Source: Trema orientale
Lineage: Eukaryota > Streptophyta > Magnoliopsida > Rosales > Cannabaceae
Reading direction: 5' to 3'
Assembly (NCBI GenBank): GCA_002914845.1
Contig: JXTC01000062.1
Location: 910,838 to 974,837 of the forward strand
DNA: 64,000 bases
The position numbers and the translations under genes were made by a program. Shown piece after piece: positions 61,621 through 64,000 of the stretch (position 1 is its first letter; every line of letters starts with the position of its first letter). Under the pieces are notes generated by a model. The model worked only from the letters and a program-made list of their open reading frames with translations, was not told the origin of the DNA and did not search any database.

Positions 61621-63320
61621 TATACCATATATATATATATATATACACAAACATATCTTAAGAACTTTACAATCTTACAAACACTCAAGTCTTGTACCAT
61701 TAATTACATGGCATTTGTCCATGACCATGACTTGTTATATTTTTTTTTGCTTTAAACTAGTAGCATTTTGTTATATTTTGTTGCTTTAAAGGACCATGAC
61801 TTGTTATACTTGTTATATTTTGTTGGACTTACTATATAAAAGCTAGCTTAAGATTTGTTGGACTTGTTATATAAAAACTAGCTTAAGCAACTATTTCTAG
61901 ACTAGTACATTTGTTCACTATACATCTACAATTATTGAATCAAGAAAAAAAAAATCAAGAAAAAAGTAAGTTATTATGATCAAAAGCCAAAAAGATTACG
62001 TGTTGTCAATTATAAGGGTTTTGTGAGGTGAAGTTTAAGTCTCTATTAATAGGGATCATTTTCACTATAGTTTGAAACGAAGTTAATGGAAGCCTTAGTA
62101 TGATAAGAAACACATTGTAATTTAGTAATAAATGTTATTATAGACTCCTAGTGCAAAATGCAACGCAAGGGCAGGAATATCATTTGACGTCGTAGGCTTT
62201 GACTAGAACTTCTACGAAATTGAAATTGTGTGGAACGATTGTACAAACTTTTCTTTATTTACTATGAGTAGCTGCCCTGGAGCCTGTAGGCATCAAGTAG
62301 CGAGGGGGAAGCATTTGTAACAATCAAATAAAACAACAATGAGGGTTGAGGTTGTTGCATGTTACAAACTTGTTTATCGAGATTAAAAATAGCCTTTGAC
62401 TACATTTGCTCCCAGAATAGAGACTAGGCTTCCAAGCTCGAAATCCCCTTAATCCCAAGTAAAAATTGATAAACAGATAATTTATCGAATAGGATCTTGA
62501 ACTTTTGTGTTTGGACATATTTGAGATTGAGAGGAGTGCTACTCTCATCTCTGTATTGTCTTACTGCTTCACACATTTTAATAACATAACGAATGATTTT
62601 CGAGTCTATACTACAAACTGTGACACAAGTGGGGAAAATAGAGCGCCATTAGCACTTCACTGTTTGAAATTTAATATCTTGATATCCCATAAATGGGACA
62701 CATCAAAGTTTATATGTGGTCTTATTTGTAGTTTAGATCCTGCAAATAGTCATTTGGTACCGCTCTTCGGGCTAATTTAAACATAATGATACCATTTGAG
62801 ACGGCCACCACTTAATGAATGAGAACGTTGTGTCATCAGTTTTTTTTTTTTTTTAAATCTTTTAAACCTGTCAACATCACCATTCTAACTGACATTATAA
62901 CCAATTAAATAATAGACATTAGATCAAAATCAAACAATTTAATGGCCATTAGATCAAAATAAAACGTTACCCGAAAAAAAATGCGTGTTTGATGCTTTAA
63001 AAACCTCAAAAGTATGATGACTACGATCGTGCTTGTCACAAGTATAGAAAAAGTTCCAATGATTTCAGTCTTTCAGGCCCCAGCCTATGAACACAAGTAC
63101 AAACAAATAAATAGGAAGCGCGCTTTGAGCCGAACATTCATTTTAACAATAACAGAAAAAATGAATCATCTCAACGGCTTACAAGGCAGCATTTAAGATT
63201 TTTCATTTTTTTTTTCTTTTTGTTTAGTAAAATAATGATAGCAATGTTCACTAGATGTCATTTGAGAAAATCACCAACATTTATTTTGCTTTTGAAAACA
63301 AACACATAAAAACGTAAACA
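61621..63320. other. Gene-free stretch
   Basis: AT-rich, with small local duplications at 61760-61890 (ttgttggactt and actagcttaag words). Open frames of 60-91 codons show no motif. Confidence 0.4.
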
Positions 63321-63808
63321 CATAAATATTCGCAAACGATTCTTAGGCCATCCAAAAATGGTGTATACTGCAAACTACAATGCCGTTAGTAATACATTTT
63401 AGGGTAAGAATCCTGTCAATTCTCATCCGCTGAATCGAGTTAGCACTACACGGCTACTGTCCAAGTACCATGTAAAACCCAAGTTATCTAACTGCTGAGG
63501 CTGAAATGCATTTATGCCATATACACGATAAAATGCATTTCTTATAAAAGAGAAGAATATTATATCTACCCTCACTTAATCAAATGGTGTATGCACATGA
63601 ATGGAACCATTCTTCATTTGTATTCACTATAAACTTCAATGCAAAAATGTAGAGAAACTCAAGCTTTTCTTATAATGCAGAATCCAAAATACACACGCAT
63701 TTTTCCGAAGACAAAATACAGTTTCCTCGAACAATGACCAGTACCAAGTTTCAAAACTATATAGCAGGTTAGTGCTCAACTCATTGTCGTTTCCCGCAAT
63801 AACTTATA
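63321..63808 (-). other. Likely 3' UTR or 3' flank of the ABCF3 gene
   Basis: Sequence directly 3' of the minus-strand stop codon at 63809. It contains no coding region. The length of the UTR cannot be fixed from sequence. Confidence 0.35.
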
Positions 63809-63931
63809 TTAAGAGGACTGGAGTATTTTCTTGTAATCGTGGAAATTGCCGTGGAATGGAGTCACCCTACCTTGTGAGACCACCCATAGCTCTTCCACGC
63901 TTCCAGATATTAGATGTTCATCATGACTAAC
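63809..63931 (-). CDS. ABCF3: ABC transporter F family member 3 (GCN20-like), last exon only
   Basis: The terminal coding exon on the minus strand, preceded by a good acceptor (ttacag at 63937-63932) and ended by TAA. It encodes VSHDEHLISGSVEELWVVSQ followed by GRVTPFHGNFHDYKKILQSS. This is the C-terminal end of the second nucleotide-binding domain: the H-loop histidine lies in VSHDEHLI, and the tail matches plant ABCF3. ABCF proteins have two ATP-binding domains, no membrane domain, and act in translation or stress signalling (GCN pathway). The remaining exons lie beyond the right edge of the window. Confidence 0.9.
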   Translation of the reverse strand, partial: VSHDEHLISGSVEELWVVSQGRVTPFHGNFHDYKKILQSS

Positions 63932-64000
63932 CTGTAACCAAGAAGAAACACAATTTGTATCCATGCTAATATGAAATACCAAGATTATACTTGTGTATGA

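Noticed and set aside
61384-61755. 123-codon plus-strand frame
   Set aside because: It runs through the 172-bp MITE and TA repeats, so it is a by-product of the insertion.

Overview
This window is nuclear DNA of a flowering plant, most likely a eudicot. It is AT-rich, its genes have many GT-AG introns, and it carries typical plant transposons (CACTA, hAT, Mutator-like and Harbinger-like MITEs, a SINE-like sequence and a solo LTR). The host gene products (plant trehalases, a TIC32-like dehydrogenase, an RTFL/DVL peptide, ABCF3) are plant families. The species cannot be named from the sequence alone.

Layout. 1-3.9 kb: two fold-back elements, then gene-free DNA. 3.9-5.9 kb: an eight-exon short-chain dehydrogenase gene (minus strand). 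6-11.5 kb: gene-free DNA with a small MITE. 11.5-16.7 kb: a decayed CACTA (En/Spm-type) transposon carrying a TnpA-like/Ulp1-protease gene. 16.7-21.5 kb: gene-free. 21.8-26.4 kb and 30.6-35.0 kb: two tandem trehalase genes (both minus strand, 11 exons, identical intron phases and same exon lengths except exon 1). They are separated by a direct duplication that encloses a MITE with a palindrome array. 36.1-39.2 kb: a tandem duplication whose two copy starts are each preceded by a single N; two 172-bp MITEs sit in only one copy. 40-41.1 kb: a broken PPR gene. 41.7-46.8 kb: Mutator-like and Harbinger-like MITEs. 48.86-49.0 kb: a 47-residue RTFL/DVL peptide gene. 50.5-50.8 kb: a small acidic protein gene. 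52.8-56 kb: nested hAT elements, one pierced by another 172-bp MITE, and two GC-rich hAT MITEs. 57.9-59.7 kb: a Harbinger-like MITE split by a solo LTR. 61.4-61.6 kb: a fourth 172-bp MITE. 63.8 kb to the end: the last exon of an ABCF3 gene (minus strand).

The genes do not form a pathway. The trehalases split trehalose into glucose and are a recent gene pair. One has a hydrophobic N-terminal segment and the other does not, so they may act in different compartments. Exon chains were derived by hand from splice-site consensus and reading frame. For the dehydrogenase and both trehalases the spliced lengths are exact multiples of three without internal stops.

I found no clearly new molecular system. 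The most notable items are the array of duplicated exon-end/splice-donor units in intron 1 of the second trehalase, the overlooked RTFL peptide, the 172-bp Mutator-like MITE family with 9-bp target duplications, the three-level hAT/hAT/MITE nest, and the probable haplotype-duplication artefact at 36-39 kb.
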